Assembly (NCBI GenBank): GCA_963971535.1
Contig: OZ020589.1
Coordinates: 86,128,369-86,192,368 of the forward strand
From: Notolepis coatsorum
Taxonomy: Eukaryota; Chordata; Actinopteri; Aulopiformes; Paralepididae
Direction: 5' to 3'
DNA: 64,000 bases
Of this stretch, positions 20,541 to 31,008 are shown one piece after another. The notes under the pieces are model-generated. The model was not told the origin of the DNA and made no database searches. It was given only the letters and a program-made list of their open reading frames with translations. Every line of letters begins with the position of its first letter. The stretch's first letter is position 1. The translations under genes and the position numbers were made by a program.

Positions 20541-20900
20541 TAAGAGGATTTGAAGGCATATGCTATGGAAGTCTTCCCCTGCAGCTTCACTTTGTTGAAA
20601 TGTATATATAAGTTAACTAGGGCTATAGGATAACCATTGGTTAATTCACGATTTTTTATTGGTTTGTCGTCACAAACCAATTACATAATCCAACATATGT
20701 GTAAAAAACTAACATATTCCAGTTGACTGTATATATTTTTTAATGATTCGTTACGAATAAATCAATACTTCCATTTGTATAAATTACGTTAACTATCGAG
20801 GATAGTATTCCTGCCTGCGGAACCAATATGACAGCCCCGCCCCCATTCGCTAACCAACCAATTAATGCTACGCCACATCAACATGCAACCATGTTGTGTC
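20541..20900 (+). other. No gene seen
   Basis: AT-rich interior of the Harbinger-like element with no recognisable motif. Confidence 0.6.
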
Positions 20901-20937
20901 GCAGTCGCGTCGCAGTTGCCCGACCATGTAGAGCCCT

Positions 20938-21115
20938 TAAGACTCTGAAACTCTACACTCTAACACTCTGAAGATCTACAATATAACACCCTGAAACTAT
21001 ACAACCTAACACTCTGAAACTTTACACTCTTGAAACTCTACACTCTGAATCTCTACAATCTAACACTCTGAAACTCTACAATCTAACACACTTGAAACTC
21101 TACACTCTAACACTC
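20938..21115 (+). repeat. Minisatellite, about 23-bp unit, right part
   Basis: Continues the array of 15472-15551 with ACTCTGAAACTCTACACTCT-type units, and ends where L2 family A copy 2 begins. Confidence 0.85.
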
Positions 21116-21308
21116 TTTCTATCTCAAATGGAAGATTGTGCATAAGGGTTAATAACTGGAATTGTATAGAAGGATCATATTCTGTGGTTGGAATGATAGT
21201 GTCGGCAACGAACGGCTGCCTCTCTGATCGCTCCGTCGAGACTGTGCTTTCTTTTGTTAATTTTTATAGTATTAAGACTTATTTGCACCTACTGTTGGTG
21301 CATTATAT

Positions 21309-21816
21309 GTGTATGACCGTCAGTCAATCATTGACATTGGATTAAGGACAATTTACCGATTGGATTGCTCTCTGGATCGGATTGCAGAACAGCAGCAGTG
21401 GCCCGCTGAGATCCTTTGTTGTGGCCATGGCCAAGGCGACGACTTGGAAGAGGAGCCGGCCCGCCGAGACCCTTTGTTGTGGCCGTGGCCAAGGCGACGA
21501 CGAGGAAAAAGAGCCGGGGTCCGAAACAGACTGAGGTCCAAACGACACAGAACCACATTGCCCAGCATATTGTTGGCCAATGTGCAATCGATAGGAAATA
21601 AACTGGACGACATCAGAGCACGGATCCAATTCCAGAGGGACATTCGGGACTGTAATGTCCTCTGTTTCACAGAAACTTGGCTGTCTCCTGATGTCCCGAA
21701 TCATGCAATAGAACCGACAGACCACTTCTTTGTCCTCCGCAAAGACCGGACGGCGGAGTCACTAAGGACGAAGGGAGGCGGCATTGCCTTCATGATAAAC
21801 AAGGAGTGGTGCGATA
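21309..21816 (+). pseudogene. L2 endonuclease, N-terminal part
   Basis: The frame encodes an Arg-rich leader and then the apurinic-type endonuclease start: ILLANVQSIGNKLDDIRAR and CFTETWLSPDV, where the Glu of FTETW is the catalytic residue. The frame runs into the hAT MITE at 21817 and resumes at 23229. The initiating Met is uncertain. The enzyme nicks the target DNA before reverse transcription. Confidence 0.8.
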
Positions 21817-21902
21817 CAGTGGCGTCGCGTGGGTAAAATAACAGGGGAAGCCAAAAAAAAATTATAAAAAAAAAAATTATTCAATATTTTTATTAATAAT
21901 TT

Positions 21903-21935
<33 letters not shown>

Positions 21936-21984
21936 AGTCACCATGTACACTACAGTATGGCTCGGCGGCCAGTCAAACGTTATT

Positions 21985-22247
21985 TTTATTTATTTAACAG
22001 ATTGCAGAATGGGTACAATACAGTACGGCTCAATACACATTTACGATGAATTGAAAATGGGGGACCCTGATGTAAACAAGACGAAAGTCTTTCTCTGGTC
22101 TGCATCCCCTTAACAATTGTATGTATTGAGCTGTACTGTACTGTACCCATTCTGCAATCTGTTAATAAAGTTTTCATTCATTCACACACAATTGTATAGG
22201 GGGATGCAGACCAGAGAAAGACGTTTGTCTTGTTTACATCAGGGTCA
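21985..22247 (+). repeat. ATTC-tail repeat, three partial copies in alternating orientation
   Basis: A short inverted piece at 21992-22045 is followed by a forward copy (22046-22185: GAATTGAAAATGGGGGACCC, TGCATCCCCTTAACAATTG, CCCATTCTGCAATCTGTTAA, AATAAAG and ATTC repeats), then a second inverted piece (22187-22247). The family looks like the 3' end of a retroposon. Confidence 0.75.
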
Positions 22248-22259
22248 TTAATACTGCTG

Positions 22260-22810
22260 GAGCATTGGTTAATTTTTGGTCCGATTTTTCCTTGCGCGAT
22301 TTTGCGCGCCGCGTGGGAGCAAATTCGAGACACATATTCGGTTGCAAAAAGGTGTCCCACGGTCTCCTCTATGGCCGTGAATATTTTCACGCGGATCGGA
22401 ACCACGGCGCGCCCGTGGGACACTTTTCCGTTTCGGCGAGTTTATTCCACGCTTTCTGTTTTCCTTTTCTAAGCATTTTAGGGGCTACATGTGAATCAGT
22501 AAAAGTTGCGGGAGGCCCAGATGTTTCCACGATAGAAAGCTCGCGTGGATCCCATAATAGGCTCACTTAATACAGCGTTTTTAAAATCACGCAACATTTT
22601 CAGGGTCGCGAGCCGACCTTTTCCCCTCGTTTTCGATGATGGAAGTGATTTAGGAAAAGCTTCGGCACGCCGAGAGGTCCCCGTGGATTTAATCTCGCAA
22701 GGATCGGGGCAATATTCGGCCCGTGGGAACAGTTACGGGTTAATACAATGTTCAGAGTGCAGAGGGGAAAATATGGCACCTGCCCCGCCTCCAGGTGGAA
22801 TATTATGCTG
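22260..22810 (+). other. GC-rich core of the MITE
   Basis: GTGTCCCACG (22352-22361) and CGTGGGACAC (22414-22423) are inverted. Between them CGTGAA and TTCACG form a second hairpin. No coding frame is recognised. Confidence 0.4.
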
Positions 22811-23029
22811 AACGTCTTCCTCCCAGCTCCGTTTTAAACTTTTAGGGTGTGGCCAGTGGCAGTCAGCTCGAATCTGATTGGCTAGGATCGGATTTGGAGT
22901 TTGGACTCACTCTATAATGCTGGAAGCCTGGAGAAAGAGACCTACCCACTGCTTCTCTCCTATACTAGCTGCAGTAGTGAGCACAGTCTGACAGTGTGTT
23001 AGAGGGAGTGAGAAGGAGAAGAGGGAGAC

Positions 23030-23070
<41 letters not shown>

Positions 23071-23228
23071 ACAGATGCACAGATGAAAATGAATGTAAAC
23101 TATATTAAAAAAAAATTATATTTTTTTTTTTTTTTTTTTTCATATTTCATATTTCATAATTTGATATGAAATTTATAGGGAGGCATGGCTTCCGTTGGCT
23201 TCCACAAGGATTCGCCACTGGTGCGATA

Positions 23229-24106
23229 TAGGCAACGCAAAGGAACTGTCTAACCACTGCTCCCCAGACCTGGAGTTTATCGCGATCAAATGTCGACCCT
23301 TCTTTCTTCCGAGAGAGTTGACGTCCATCATACTCATCGGAGTGTACATCCCACCACATGCGAGCACTGGGACCGCACTTTCAAAACTTCACGACGAGGT
23401 AAACAAACTCCAAACAGCAAACGTTGACGCTGCCATTGTGGTTCTGGGCGATTTCAACAGCGCGCGTCTTAAAAAGGTGTTGCCGAATTTCTATCAGCAT
23501 GTGACCTGTCCCACCAGAGGCGAGAACATATTAGACCATGTATACTCGCAATTTAAGAATGGGTACAAGTCACAGGCTCTTAGCCCATTCGGTAAGTCCG
23601 ATCACGACGCCATTTTTCTTTTGCCAAAGTACAAACAAAGTCTCAAGCGAACGCCGGTGGTCTCGCGAGAGGTTAAGCGTTGGACCGTGACGTCAGAGGA
23701 GTCACTCCAAGCTGCACTTGAATGCACAGACTGGAGTGTATTCCGTGATAACACAGCCAATATTAACGAATACACTGAAACGGTGCTTGACTATGTCTGT
23801 ACTCTGGTAGAAGAAACAATCCCCTCCACCACAATTAAAATCTACCCAAATCAAAAGCCCTGGGTAGACAAATCCGTCCGTGAGGCTCTGAAAGTGCGCA
23901 CATCAGCATACAACACCGGGCTGGTGACAGGCAACATGGAAGAACACAAGATGGCAAGATACAACGTCAGGAGAGCAGTAATAGAGGCAAAACGGCGTTA
24001 CAGGGATAAAGTTGAACTTCAGTTTGAACAGGCTGACTCTAGAGGCATGTGGCAGGGCCTCAGAACAATGACAGATTACAGGCACCTCCCTCAAACTGAA
24101 CAGTGA
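23229..24106 (+). pseudogene. L2 endonuclease C-terminal part and linker
   Basis: This resumes the endonuclease interrupted at 21816: VYIPPHASTG, VLGDFNSARLKKVL (catalytic Asn region) and the terminal SDHDAIF catalytic His box. The linker follows (KPWVDKSVREALK, AKRRYRDKVELQFEQ). A 2-bp loss near 24076 (TTACAGGC against TTACAAAGGC in copy 3) shifts the frame. Together with the 5' part this shows a typical L2 endonuclease. Confidence 0.85.
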
Positions 24107-24230
24107 CATCTCCTTAGCAAATGATCTCAATTCCTTCTATGCGAGGTTTGAGGCTGTGAATAAAAACACCAGCCTACAAACCACGGCAATGGGGGGGGGG
24201 GGGGGGGTCTGCTGATGGAGAACGGAGCAT

Positions 24231-25575
24231 GAGGTGAGACGGATCTTTAAAAAAGTGAATATCAGGAAGGCAGCAGGACCGGACGGCATCCCCGGCCGCG
24301 TCCTAAAAGTCTGTGCCGACCAACTGGCCCCGGTATTCAATGACATCTTCTACCTGTCTGAAGAAGTCCACCATCATCCCTGTACCCAAAAAATCTACGC
24401 CCGCTTGCCTCAACGACTACCGCCCTGTAGCCCTCACCTCCATAGCTATGAAGTGCTTTGAGAAGCTAGTGAAGGGCTACATCTGTTCCTCCCTCCCCAT
24501 CAACCTGGACCCTCTGCAATTTGCATATCGCCCCAACAGGTCCACGGAGGACGCCATAGCCCATGTGCTGCACACAGCAGCATCACACCTGGACAAGAGG
24601 CAGGGGAACTATGTGAGAATGCTGTTCATCGACTACAGCTCAGCATTCAATACCATAGTCCCCTCCAAACTCATAGCCAAGCTCAGGGACCTGGGCTTGA
24701 ACTATGACCTCTGCCAGTGGGTCTTGGACTTCCTGACGGGCAGACCCCAGGTGGTAAGAGCAGGCAACTGCACCTCCTCATCCATCACGCTCAACATAGG
24801 GGCCCCCCAGGGCTGTGTTCTGAGCCCCCTCCTCTACTCCCTGTACACACATGACTGCGTAGCACAGCGGAACAACAACACCATCATCAAATTTGCTGAT
24901 GACACAGTAGTGGTGGGCCTGATCTCTGCCAATGACGAAAGGGCCTACCTGGAAGAGGTAGAGAACCTGTCACAGTGGTGTCAGGAGAACTGCCTCTCCC
25001 TGAACGTCAGCAAAACAAAAGAGATGATTGTGGACTTCAGGAGGTCGGGGGTCAAGGACTACAGCCCCCTCAGCATCGACGGGGCACCGGTTGAGAGAGT
25101 GAACAGTTTCAAGTACCTCGGAGCCCACATATCCGAGGATTTGACATGGACCACACACATTGACAGTGTTGTGAAAAAGGCACGACAACGCCTCTACTTC
25201 CTCAGGCGCCTAAGGAAGTTCCAAGTCAGTCAGAAGATCCTTAGGAACTTCTACTCATGTACAATAGAGAGCATCCTGACTGGCAACATCACCTCCTGGT
25301 TTGGGAATAGCACTGCACAAGACCGTAGCAGACTACAAAGAGTGACACGTTCAGCCGAACGCACAATTGGAGGGGGGCTTCCCACCCTCCAGAACATTTA
25401 CAACAAGCGGTGCAAGGGGAAGGCTAAGAGAATTATTAAGGACTTGAGCCACCCGAACAACTGCCTCTTTGAACTGCTGCGGTCAGGCAAGCGATACCGG
25501 AGTCTTAAGGCGAGCACAGAAAGACTCAGAAGAAGCTTCTATCCCCAGGCCATCAGGCTGCTAAACGAACAATAA
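24231..25575 (+). pseudogene. L2 reverse transcriptase, copy 2
   Basis: RT begins with [20 protein letters not shown], then a deletion of about 30 nt near 24355 shifts the frame. From 24360 the frame to 25575 is open: [67 protein letters not shown] and [13 protein letters not shown]. All RT catalytic residues are present. A poly(G) run (24189-24207) precedes it and is a likely slippage site. Confidence 0.88.
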
Positions 25576-26060
25576 ACACTATGCAACAACCATCAAATGC
25601 ACACAGCACACACACCCACACGCACACACTCACTTAAACAAACAACACACTGCAGCACCCACTCTCCACACTTTAGATCACACAAACACACTTTATATTT
25701 ATTGATAAAGGATTTGCACTACAACTCGTACACCTACTGTAAATTGTACCTAAATTGCACCTCATCCCATTTCTGCCTTGCACTATATAGTATTGTATAT
25801 TAGTACACTGCACAGTATTGTATATTATATGGTAACTCAGTTACGTCTATTCTGCATCGAACATTGTACATATGTCTAAACTGAACACTGTGACCTCATT
25901 TTTTTTACTTCTAATTTTCATGCTATACTATGTTATTTTATTTCATACTTATCTTGTCTTGCACAGTCTCTGGAGCGTAACAGTAAGACGCATTTTGTAT
26001 AAAAGTATTCTGTACTTCTGTATGACAACTATTAAAGAAACTTGAAACTTGAAACTTGAT

Positions 26061-26683
26061 CATAATGACATCGCAGACACTTTCATCCAAAACCCTTTAT
26101 GGCGTCAGCAGGTGAATATATCGAGCAGACAGATTTTGCCTTTATAATACATTGAAACACAGAACTTGCATTTGCACAAATCTATCTGTCCCTTTTTATG
26201 TCAATGCCACTTAACGGTGCAAGTCGGACAAGCCGCCTTTCTAAGTGCAATATCGACTAGAGTTATTGAACTGATTTTGAACCGACGGCGGGCTCACGGC
26301 ATCAAAGTTAAACCGCCAGTCGCATGGCACCGTGCAGGTTATATTGTGGTGCACCATTTGTCCAGATCTGTCATCGTTTTATCAGCACCACTTAACTGTA
26401 ACGTTCAGAGAGGGGCCGTTTTATAAGTGCAATATTGAATGAAATCACTGAATATTTTTAACGCCTGGCTTAAAGACTAAACGGATATTCACCCAATAAA
26501 ATGCACAGTACAAGGCCGGGTAAACCGCAACACCGATTTATGGTACATTCTGGTTTAACACAAGTACTTTCTGGGGGTATCGTACAGCAATATATTGATC
26601 TTTACAAGAGTGTAACTGTATGAGTGATTGAGTGAGGTGGAGGGGGGTGGAAATAGGTTCAAGAATCGAATCAGGATTATTAG

Positions 26684-26686
<3 letters not shown>
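26061..26686 (+). other. No gene; degenerate duplicated block
   Basis: Two loosely similar segments, about 26205-26285 and 26385-26465, share CACTTAACxGT, CCGTTT/GCCTTT, TAAGTGCAATAT and a following GAA-rich part. Nothing else is recognised. Confidence 0.4.

Positions 26687-26771
<85 letters not shown>
26687..26771 (+). repeat. (GA)n microsatellite
   Basis: About 42 uninterrupted GA units. The Arg/Glu frame across it is not coding. Confidence 0.98.
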
Positions 26772-26776
<5 letters not shown>

Positions 26777-26929
26777 GCTACCCCATGACAGATAGAACCA
26801 TGTTATTTAGGCGCTGAGGAAATTGACATAGGTACTCCTCACCGTTTGGCTTCAGATTAACAAGCCTAAACAAGCAGTTCAGAATCATTGCATTGAATTA
26901 TATTATTGCTTTTTGAAGCCAGGAACTTT

Positions 26930-27050
26930 GCTAGTGAAACCGGTCTTATTTGTCATGCCCTGAGTGGGAGTTGAACCCCGGTCTCCCGCGCCGTGGGCGA
27001 CATCGCAGACCACTATACCAAGAGGTGAATTCACTTCTTGGTAATGTGTC
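26930..27050 (-). repeat. tRNA-derived SINE, copy 1
   Basis: On the minus strand it has an A-box-like TGGTATAGTGG and a B-box-like GGTTCAACTCC at tRNA spacing. The start is a 24-bp near-palindrome around GTGAATTCAC. It matches the copy at 28085-28300. Too diverged to be a working tRNA gene. Confidence 0.65.
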
Positions 27051-27060
27051 TGGATGCCTT

Positions 27061-28036
27061 TTAACACATTGGGTGCCGGGGGTTGTGCCCATCATTGTAC
27101 CCAGTCTGCCACCGTTGAAAGCCTATGGAGATGTTTACCTTCTTTGCAGGGCTATAACTTTTTAAATGTATTGCTATATTGACATTACTATGGCCCATTC
27201 AACATCAATTATCTATCGTTCAGGATGTGGGAACGTTATATTTTTTCATTCATACATTGTTGTGTTAATACCGTCTAGAATATAAGTATGTTTTTAAGGT
27301 TTTCTGCTGTAATTCCAAAAACAAGAGTTATAGGCCCTGACGCATATGATAGATTATCGATTGGCGTTTCTTTCCTATACACGCTATATAAAAAAATTCA
27401 AATGTATATGATCGTTATACATTATGCTTCATCATGCGTGAAGGAAAGGAGGGGGGGTCGTTTATAATTCCTTGATCGTCAGTAACGGCTTTATTTAGTA
27501 TGGGTTGATATATTGATCAGATGGTTTGCAGTGAAATAATAATATATATATATCATATATAATATATAATAATAATAAACAATCGGGCTGAAAATAACGT
27601 TACTGTCCTCTTACCGTTCGCAGATGAGACTGGAGGCAAAAGATCCCAATTATTTGACGCCGATCTCCTAGATCCATTTCCGGTTTGTATGGCGCAATAA
27701 ACGCTGAAATCATATCGATTATTAAGTTTAGAAAGCGATCCAAATGCACTATAGTGTTTGTCTGGATCCACGTAACAAGATATTACTGTCCAAGGGATTA
27801 CCTCGATGCACCAGCGCCACTTCCGGTTTTGGCGAGTGTGTAACTCGCCCGACCATCCACCAGGTAGCGGTATTGAGGCGTTGCAATCTCATACAGGGTG
27901 CCGCTGCAGTCCGCAGGTTGGCTGGATGAATTATGAATGCCATGGCGAAAAAATTAAATATTGATCCCAAAAACGATTTACGCCGCTGTTGGCGGGCAAA
28001 AACGGCGTAAGTCGTTCTTGGCGACCAATGTGTTAA
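27061..28036 (+). mobile_element. piggyBac-like MITE, 976 bp
   Basis: It is bounded by TTAA at both ends, with ends TTAACACATTGGGTGCC and (inverted) TTAACACATTGGTCGCC, which agree over 12 of the first 12 bases and most of the next five. It has no transposase. It lies between two SINE copies. Confidence 0.65.
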
Positions 28037-28084
28037 GGGGGAGTGAGTTTACTTGCAGTACCGCTACGTGCCACAGTCATTTCA

Positions 28085-28300
28085 CAACACTTGAAGTCCA
28101 TCGTGACTGTGAATATACTCGCGGCACCTCCGTTACACTCACCCCCCTAAACCCACACCACCCAAGGCATCCGGGTTACGGCACCACTGAAACCTGTCTT
28201 ATTTTGAGTGGGAGTCGAACCCGGATCGGCCACACCGCGGGCGCGATTACAGACCGCTATACCAAGAGGTGAATTCACTTCTTGGTAATGTGTAGTCTGT
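28085..28300 (-). repeat. tRNA-derived SINE, copy 2
   Basis: Minus-strand head with TGGTATAGCGG (A box) and GGTTCGACTCC (B box). The body includes GTGTAACGGAGGTGCC and CGAGTATATTCACAGTC. The same body block appears alone at 30413-30449. Together with copy 1 this defines a small SINE family. Confidence 0.7.
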
Positions 28301-28307
28301 GCAGTCC

Positions 28308-28705
28308 CGGCGCCATGGGCGGGCATTCGGGGGCCGGGCCCGCCCACTGAGTCAGCTGTGCCCACCCTGTAAAAAAAAATTTATAATAACTTTTTTTGTT
28401 TTTGTTTTTTTTGTCAATCAAAGTCAACTATCCAAATCCTTAGTCGGGGACAGCCCTAGTGGGCACTGATGTCAACAACAACACTACTGAAGCTAGCATG
28501 GCACTCTGTGAGAATTTGTTTTCTACCCTCAAGAACGTCTTTACAGAACATCGCCTTAGTATGCTTCATCGACGCAACTAAGGCCAATTTAATTCAGTTG
28601 GCATTTGAGAAGGACTTAACAAAAAAGTTCAGGAATGAGTGGAGGGGCAGTGTTTTAAGAAAATTTCACTCTGTCCCCAAACACAGCTTGCCTCTCTACT
28701 TATGA
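28308..28705 (+). pseudogene. hAT element relic with transposase C-terminus
   Basis: A possible left end CAGTCCCGGCGCC (28308) is followed by poly(A)/poly(T) and then coding-like sequence. One frame gives NNNTTEASMALCENLFSTLK and RLSMLHRRN. After a frameshift another gives ANLIQLAFEKDLTKKFRNEW and VLRKFHSV, ending in TGA at 28703-28705. This matches the C-terminal region of fish hAT-type transposases (dimerisation domain and tail). The catalytic core is missing and no right end or 8-bp duplication was found. Confidence 0.55.
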
Positions 28706-28789
28706 TGGTGAGTAGCCTGTGGAGGAATTTAGTTTGCTTTTTTATGCACCTTATTTTTGTCAGTTCAGTTCAGTTTGTCAGTGAATTCA

Positions 28790-29345
28790 GAAGTGTTAAA
28801 TAAATGGAGACTTTTCAAAGATATAAAATAGAATAGAATAGAAATGTATTATCCTGAGGGAAATTTGACATTGCAAATCATTCAACATTAAACATTTAGA
28901 CAGAACAAGTCACAAATAAGAATAACAAGACAAATGGCCTAAGAATAGAATAAAATGAAATAGAATAAAAATAGAATAAAAGCTACAGTAAATAAATACA
29001 GTAAAAATATACTGAAGTCTACAGTAGGTGTAATAATGCACGGTGCTGTTTAAAAAGTAAGAGTCCAGGAAGATGGTAATTGTCACTCTGTGCTCAGTGA
29101 TGCAGTGAGGCACAGTGATGCATTGTATAGTCTGATGGCTGTCGGAATGAAGGACTTCCTGTGCCGTTCAGTGCTGCATTTAGGTAGTGTGAGCCTATAA
29201 CATGCTCCTCCTGTCAGCCAAGTCTGTGTATAGTGGGTGGGAGGTAGTGGGTGGGAGGGGTTTTCCCTGATGGCCTGGAGCTTAGCAAGGTTCGTCCTCT
29301 CCGCCACCCTCGCTAGAGTCCAGCTCCACCCCCACCCCAACCACG
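28790..29345 (-). mobile_element. Rex1-like LINE, 3' end
   Basis: On the minus strand the last RT residues read CSTERHRKSFIPTAIRLYNA, a signature of Rex1/CR1-type RT tails. A 3' UTR with ATGCATCACTGTGCCTCACTG follows, ending in an (AATAG)n tail at about 28829-28850. It is heavily 5'-truncated. Confidence 0.7.
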
Positions 29346-29778
29346 CTACTGGCCTTCTTGACCATCTTATCCAGCCTGTTTGTGTCCCCTGCTCTCAGTC
29401 CGCTGCCCCAGCAGGTCTGTTATATATATCCGTTCAGTCTGTTTTTGTATAAGTGAAAGTTCTTAAGATAGAGAGAAATTAGATTTTTCAATTGCCTCTC
29501 TGCTGTTTAGTTCAGCACCGTGGGCAGCGCCAAGCAAGCCACAGCGCCGCTGTCCCAGCTGAAACGTATAAAAGGGAACCTGTGTTGAAAAACCATTCTG
29601 CCCCCCCGAGAACATTTTATGCCCCCCCACTCATTTGTTTCTGCAGCCTGGTCGCGTGTGGCTTTTTCCCAATCCAACAGTGCAAAAATGCGGAAGCATT
29701 CGTCACCGCACGCCACTACGGTAAAGCGCCTTTCTTTTCAGGCCCGCTTTGGGAGCTGTCGCGCGGAAATAGGCTGTC

Positions 29779-30048
29779 TATTGCCATTCTCTTTGACAAA
29801 CTCTAACCTTAACCAGCTCCTTAACAGCGCCTAAACTTAACCGTTCTAACCTTAACCAACTCCGAAACAATGCCTAACCTTAACCATGCCTAACCTTAAC
29901 CATAGAAAGAATATTGCCATTCTCTTTGACAAACTCTAACCTTAACCAGCTCCTTAACAGCGCCTAAACTTAACCGTTCTAACCTTAACCAACTCCGAAA
30001 CAATGCCTAACCTTAACCTTAACCATGCCTAACCTTAACCGGCGAAAG
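29779..30048 (+). repeat. Duplicated 128-bp unit of degenerate CTAACCTTAACC repeats
   Basis: Two adjacent copies start ATTGCCATTCTCTTTGACAA. Each contains CTAACCTTAACCAGCTCC, CCTAAACTTAACCGTTC and ACTCCGAAACAATG. The second has an extra CTTAAC. The repeat resembles, but is not, the vertebrate telomere hexamer. Confidence 0.85.
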
Positions 30049-30088
30049 AATACACGTTAAAAAAAAATCACGTTAAAAAAAATATATT

Positions 30089-30164
30089 AGACAGGATTCG
30101 AACTCACCAGCAACTAGCTGTAGGATCCACAGCCATGGCGTCTTGCCAATTGAGCTATTTCTGG
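30089..30164 (-). pseudogene. tRNA-like sequence
   Basis: On the minus strand TAGCTCAATTGGCAAGA (A box) and GAGTTCGAATCC (B box) occur at tRNA spacing in 76 nt, followed by a T-rich stretch. The D and acceptor stems do not pair well, so this is a tRNA pseudogene or SINE head rather than a working tRNA. Confidence 0.45.
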
Positions 30165-30412
30165 ATACTGAATTTGGGGCGGTGACTTATATATATTGTT
30201 AAGGCGGGATCTCATGCGCATGCGCGAGCACCTCGCGAGCACCTCGCGAGCACGCCGGCGCACGCACGCACCTGAGCGAGCACGCCGCCGCTGGGCGCTG
30301 CGTGAAGGAAAATGAAAGGCGCATTACCACGCCACTACGGTACCTCCGGTGACGAATGCGGAAGCATTTTTGCACTGTTGGATTTGGAAAAAGCAAAAGG
30401 CAGCCTGGTCTG

Positions 30413-30449
30413 TGACTGTGGATATACTCGCGGTACCTCCGTTACACTA
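30413..30449 (-). repeat. SINE body fragment
   Basis: 37 bp matching the body of the SINE at 28105-28141 (GTGACTGTGxATATACTCGC and CCTCCGTTACACT). Confidence 0.7.
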
Positions 30450-30508
30450 GGAGAAAAGATAAAACACACTCTGTGTCCGTCTGTCCTTTAGATTCATCCA
30501 TTTGTTTG

Positions 30509-30777
<269 letters not shown>

Positions 30778-30839
30778 AAATGAAGAACAGGTCAAAATAG
30801 TCAGACTAAAATTCACCAAGGTGTCATGCTCTACCCATT

Positions 30840-31008
30840 GAGCACACTCTACACAGAACCCCTGACCCCACACTCTACACACAGGACCCCTGACCCCACA
30901 CTCTACACACAGAACCCCTGACCCCCGCCACAGAACCCCTGACCCCACACTCTACACACAGGACCCCTGACCCCACACTCTACACACAGAACCCCTGACC
31001 CCCGCCAT
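30840..31008 (+). repeat. Minisatellite, about 29-bp unit
   Basis: Copies of CACTCTACACACAGAACCCC followed by TGACCCC, with a shorter variant CCGCCACAGAACCCC. About six units. Confidence 0.9.

Larger units (their letters stand above)
15552..20937 (+). mobile_element. Harbinger-like DNA transposon with nested insertions
   Basis: The ends are inverted: the left starts AGGGCTCTACATGGTCGGGC and the right end is its exact complement over these 20 bp. Similarity continues through GACTGCGACACAACAT, and the right end has one extra 11-nt unit. Flanks are TAA (15549-15551) and TAA (20938-20940), the target size and sequence known for PIF/Harbinger elements. Near the left end (about 15885-16010) one frame reads LQALKEELQILIGRRERA, possibly a decayed transposase or Myb-like exon. 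No intact transposase was found. Two TTAA-flanked elements lie inside. Confidence 0.7.
21817..23220 (+). mobile_element. hAT MITE, 1404 bp, inside the L2 endonuclease
   Basis: The element starts CAGTGGCGTCGCG and its inverted right end starts CAGTGGCGAATCC. The flanking 8-bp duplication GTGCGATA is perfect (21809-21816 and 23221-23228). It contains long A and T runs, the ATTC-tail repeat in two orientations (21985-22247) and a GC-rich core (22260-22810). It encodes no transposase and so was moved in trans. Confidence 0.92.
21116..26060 (+). mobile_element. L2-clade LINE, family A, copy 2 (near full length)
   Basis: It includes a 5' leader, endonuclease, linker, RT, 3' UTR and a tail of repeated ACTTGAA (about 26038-26060). 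A 1404-bp hAT MITE splits the endonuclease. Without it the element is about 3.5 kb. Its reading frame is damaged by three small deletions (near 24076, 24215 and 24355), seen by comparison with copy 3 at 34697-36806. The RT catalytic motifs are intact. Confidence 0.9.
29662..30394 (+). mobile_element. Foldback MITE with telomere-like interior
   Basis: The left arm (29662-29736) and inverted right arm (30314-30394) share CAATCCAACAGTGCAAAAATGC, with the inner GGAAGC block itself inverted, then ATTCGTCACCG and GCGCCTTTC. The interior holds a 128-bp duplicated telomere-like block, a tRNA-like relic and a CpG-rich stretch (30215-30300). Confidence 0.6.

Noticed and set aside
20938-20945. 8-bp hAT-type duplication for the element at 15552-20937
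   Set aside because: The 8 bp on the two sides do not match, while TAA does and its removal restores the minisatellite phase.
26945-27030. Functional tRNA gene on the minus strand
   Set aside because: A and B boxes are present, but the stems do not pair and the same unit recurs with a SINE body at 28085-28300.
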